33,292 nt of DNA, from positions 1-33,292 of the forward strand of contig NZ_VJZE01000051.1 of assembly GCF_009377205.1 (NCBI RefSeq). The letters are read 5' to 3'. The notes beneath the pieces are model-generated. The model saw only the letters and a program-made list of their open reading frames with translations, was not told where the DNA came from and made no database searches. This DNA comes from Streptomyces phyllanthi. GTDB taxonomy: Bacteria > Actinomycetota > Actinomycetes > Streptomycetales > Streptomycetaceae. Below, in pieces: positions 31,687 to 33,292 of the stretch. The position numbers and the translations under genes were made by a program. Numbering within the stretch: position 1 is the first letter of the stretch; each line of letters opens with the position of its first letter.

Positions 31687-32247
31687 TCAGAAGGACAACG
31701 GTCCGATCCGGTGCAGGACTTCGGGCTCGTGCGGACCGTCCGGGAACTGCCCCGCCTCGAAGAGGACCTCGCGCTCGACGGTGGCGCCGTGCCGGGCGGC
31801 GAACGAGGCGAACAGGCGCTCCGAGGCGGTGTTGCCCGGCGTGATGGTGGTCTCGACCGTGGTCAGCGGGTGCTGCCGGGCGACGCGGAGGGCCAGCCCG
31901 TCCAGCAGCGCGGCGGCGACCCCGCGACCCCGCTGGGTGGCGTCGACGGCCACCTGCCATACGAGGAGGGTGTCGGGGCGCTCGGGCCGGACGTACCCCG
32001 TGACGAAGCCGACGGGCCGCCCGTCCTCCGTGTCCCGTGCCACCGCGGAGGTGCCGGCGAAGTCACGGCACCACAGCAGGTAGCTGTAGGAGGAGTTCAG
32101 GTCGAGGGCGCGGGAGTCCCCGGCGAGGCGCCAGAGCGCGGCGCCGTCCGCCACGGCGGGACGGTCGATCCGCAGTCCCTCCGGCATTTCCAGGAATTCC
32201 GCGGGCAGGTCCGGCAGGTTCGGCAGGTCTGCTTGTGCGGCAGTCAT
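31687..32247 (-). CDS. ectA: Diaminobutyrate acetyltransferase
   Basis: 186-residue GNAT enzyme that acetylates L-2,4-diaminobutyrate at the gamma amino group, first gene of ectABCD. The N-terminal part contains LDLNSSYSYLLWCRDFAGTS, a strong EctA signature, and the acetyl-CoA site is QVAVDATQRGRGVAAALLDG. The ATG at 32247 has no recognisable ribosome site; GGGTAA lies 11 nt upstream and could be a -10 element, which would give an almost leaderless message. The 333-nt upstream gap carries palindromes likely to be control sites. Confidence 0.96.
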   Translation of the reverse strand: MTAAQADLPNLPDLPAEFLEMPEGLRIDRPAVADGAALWRLAGDSRALDLNSSYSYLLWCRDFAGTSAVARDTEDGRPVGFVTGYVRPERPDTLLVWQVAVDATQRGRGVAAALLDGLALRVARQHPLTTVETTITPGNTASERLFASFAARHGATVEREVLFEAGQFPDGPHEPEVLHRIGPLSF

Positions 32248-32411
32248 GCCAATTGAATTTACCCAGCGAAAGTTGAAATTGCATCGCCGGTCGGGGTTAC
32301 GGAAGCGAGGCTCTTGTGTTATCGCGCGGGCGCGTACAGCCGCGCGAGAAGGCGTCGAAATGATCCGCTTTGCCCGGATAATGGGGGAGGAAAGGGGTGT
32401 GCTGTGGAGTC

Positions 32412-32429
32412 GGTCACACGAGTGTAACC
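32412..32429. promoter_or_regulatory. Palindrome GGTCACACGAGTGTAACC
   Basis: 18-bp inverted repeat, GGTnACACnnGTGTnACC, with seven of nine base pairs symmetric. It lies 165-182 nt upstream of the ectA start. It has the size of a dimeric regulator site; the regulator is unknown. Confidence 0.5.
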
Positions 32430-32451
32430 CTCACGAGATCTACCCGAATTA

Positions 32452-32488
32452 CGCCTGCTGGTGTTCGCGAAATCTTTGCGTTTAGGCG
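32452..32488. promoter_or_regulatory. Nested inverted repeat
   Basis: CGCCT (32452) pairs with AGGCG (32484), enclosing CGCGAAATCTTTGCG (32466-32480), itself a near-palindrome. It could be an operator or an RNA hairpin upstream of ectA. Confidence 0.35.
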
Positions 32489-32580
32489 ATGAAAAAGCGG
32501 GCAGAAGGGTACGGGAAGCTGCGCCCGAATGAATTATTGCATTTCCGCGAACACTCGGCGCGGATTTCCCGAACCGGAGA

Positions 32581-33093
32581 TCAGGCCCCGGTGGCCCCGT
32601 CGATGTGCTCCCGGACGATGTCGGCGTGGCCGTTGTGGCGCGCGTACTCCTCGATCATGTGGATCAGGATCCAGCGCAGGCTGACCTCGATCCCGTCCAT
32701 CGGGCCGCCCCTGATCACCCCGGTGTCGTCGAGCGAGCGCCCGGCGCACAGCTCCTCGCCGCGCGCCACCTCCCGCCGCCACGTCGAGAGCGCCTCGTCG
32801 AGCCCGCGCCCGGCATCCAGCTCGAAGCCGGACGGCCCGAACAGAGCCGGTACGTCGTGCCCGGCCAACGCCCGCTGGAACCAGTTCCGTTCCACCTCGG
32901 CGAGGTGCTGTACGAGCCCCAGAAGCGTCACCTGGGAGGGTGCGGCGGAGGCACTCCGTAACTGCGCGTCGTCGAGCCCCTGGCACTTCAACTCCAGGGT
33001 GGCCCGGTGGAAGGCGAGCCAGCTCTCCAGCATGGGACGCTCGTCGCCGGTCATGAGCGGGATGGGCCGGCCGTCGGGAAGGAGTGAGGTCAT
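32581..33093 (-). CDS. DinB/DUF664 family protein
   Basis: 170-residue four-helix DinB-superfamily protein of the DUF664 type, a fold used by mycothiol- or bacillithiol-dependent thiol transferases. The metal-site helices are [16 protein letters not shown] and [16 protein letters not shown], with the expected His/Glu residues. No signal or membrane segment. The ATG at 33093 is preferred; a GTG two codons upstream is in frame, and neither has a clear ribosome site. It precedes ectA by 333 nt on the same strand, too far for simple coupling. Confidence 0.88.
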   Translation of the reverse strand: MTSLLPDGRPIPLMTGDERPMLESWLAFHRATLELKCQGLDDAQLRSASAAPSQVTLLGLVQHLAEVERNWFQRALAGHDVPALFGPSGFELDAGRGLDEALSTWRREVARGEELCAGRSLDDTGVIRGGPMDGIEVSLRWILIHMIEEYARHNGHADIVREHIDGATGA

Positions 33094-33181
33094 GGGCACA
33101 GCCTGACACGGGGACGGGCCCCGCCTGAGTCATTCCGCCCGGGCGGCCCCTGCTCATACGGTCCCGGGGCCCGGTGGCGGT

Positions 33182-33292
33182 TCAGCGTCGCGCCCACACC
33201 CCTGCCACAGCCCGACGCGCACCCGCGAAGTCCACCGGAACACCTGATTCCGCCAGTCCGGCCCCCATCGCGGCCACGGCGGCCTGAACGAC
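33182..33292 (-). CDS. C-terminal end of an unidentified protein (partial)
   Basis: The minus strand is open from the window edge to a TGA at 33184-33182, giving 36 residues beginning VVQAAVAAMGAGLAESGVPV and ending in AGVWARR, with third-position G/C bias typical of a real gene here. It is too short to assign a family. The rest lies beyond the right edge. Confidence 0.5.
   Translation of the reverse strand, partial: VVQAAVAAMGAGLAESGVPVDFAGARRAVAGVWARR

Larger units (their letters stand above)
32248..32580. promoter_or_regulatory. ectA upstream region, AT-richer gap
   Basis: 333-nt gap with visibly lower GC than its surroundings, between the DinB gene and ectA (both minus strand). It contains the palindrome at 32412-32429, the hairpin CGCGCGG/CCGCGCG around 32324-32347, and a nested inverted repeat at 32452-32488. 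A 41-codon plus-strand frame (32360-32485) is not accepted as a gene. Confidence 0.55.

Noticed and set aside
28426..31844. Long plus-strand open frames across the ectoine genes
   Set aside because: They are antisense to ectB, ectC and ectD, whose signatures are unmistakable, and show no domain of their own.
32360..32485. Small plus-strand gene upstream of ectA
   Set aside because: A single short frame with no recognisable family; kept only as a low-interest finding.
1..33292. Mobile elements, tRNA or rRNA genes
   Set aside because: No transposase or integrase frame, no terminal inverted repeats and no tRNA or rRNA-like segment was seen.

Overview
The window looks like chromosomal DNA of a Streptomyces species. 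It has very high GC, strong G/C bias at third codon positions, many GTG starts, mycothiol-type DinB-fold proteins, a complete ectABCD ectoine/5-hydroxyectoine operon, and dispersed copies of the 'GGTCGCGCAGTTCCCCGCGC' intergenic repeat often seen in streptomycetes. From memory, the order (ectoine genes, IclR/PBP region, pectinases) resembles the SCO1860s-SCO1880 neighbourhood of S. coelicolor; this was not checked by alignment. I saw no transposase, integrase, tRNA, rRNA or CRISPR array.

Positions 1-15.3 kb form a pectin-degradation locus. In order it holds a PL1 pectate lyase fused to a CE8 pectin methylesterase (5' end outside the window), an orphan sugar-binding lipoprotein, a CE12-type rhamnogalacturonan acetylesterase, a PL1 pectate lyase, two CE8 pectin methylesterases, a secreted alpha/beta hydrolase, a PL9 lyase, a convergent GH43-like glycosidase, a second PL9 lyase, and then on the minus strand a PL3 lyase followed by a PL4-type rhamnogalacturonan lyase. 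Together these could deacetylate and demethylate pectin, cut both homogalacturonan and rhamnogalacturonan-I backbones, trim side chains and bind released sugars. Six of the enzymes carry twin-arginine-like signals. The second PL9 gene and the PL3 gene share a conserved leader element of about 41 nt, the best candidate here for an undescribed pectin-responsive control element.

From 15.5 to 21.6 kb there is an ECF (SigE-like) sigma factor overlapping a membrane-anchored protein (minus strand), a divergent AzgA-type NCS2 purine permease, and a convergent minus-strand group of IclR regulator, GNAT acetyltransferase and penicillin-binding transpeptidase. Divergent from the IclR gene is a 2-oxoglutarate semialdehyde dehydrogenase-type aldehyde dehydrogenase, which may be the last step of uronic-acid catabolism and would fit the pectin theme.

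From 23.3 to 28.7 kb there is a decaying repeat array, a DUF1349 protein, a GNAT protein, a FrnE-like DsbA-family oxidoreductase, a class V aminotransferase, and an ECF sigma factor paired with an unusual cytoplasmic protein that joins a zinc anti-sigma motif to a mycothiol-dependent maleylpyruvate-isomerase fold. From 29 to 32.2 kb is ectABCD (minus strand), preceded by a 333-bp intergenic region with palindromes, then a DinB/DUF664 protein and the tail of one more gene at the right edge.

Several non-coding gaps carry short tandem arrays (units of 12, 18, 20, 21 and 26 bp), a recurring feature of this window.
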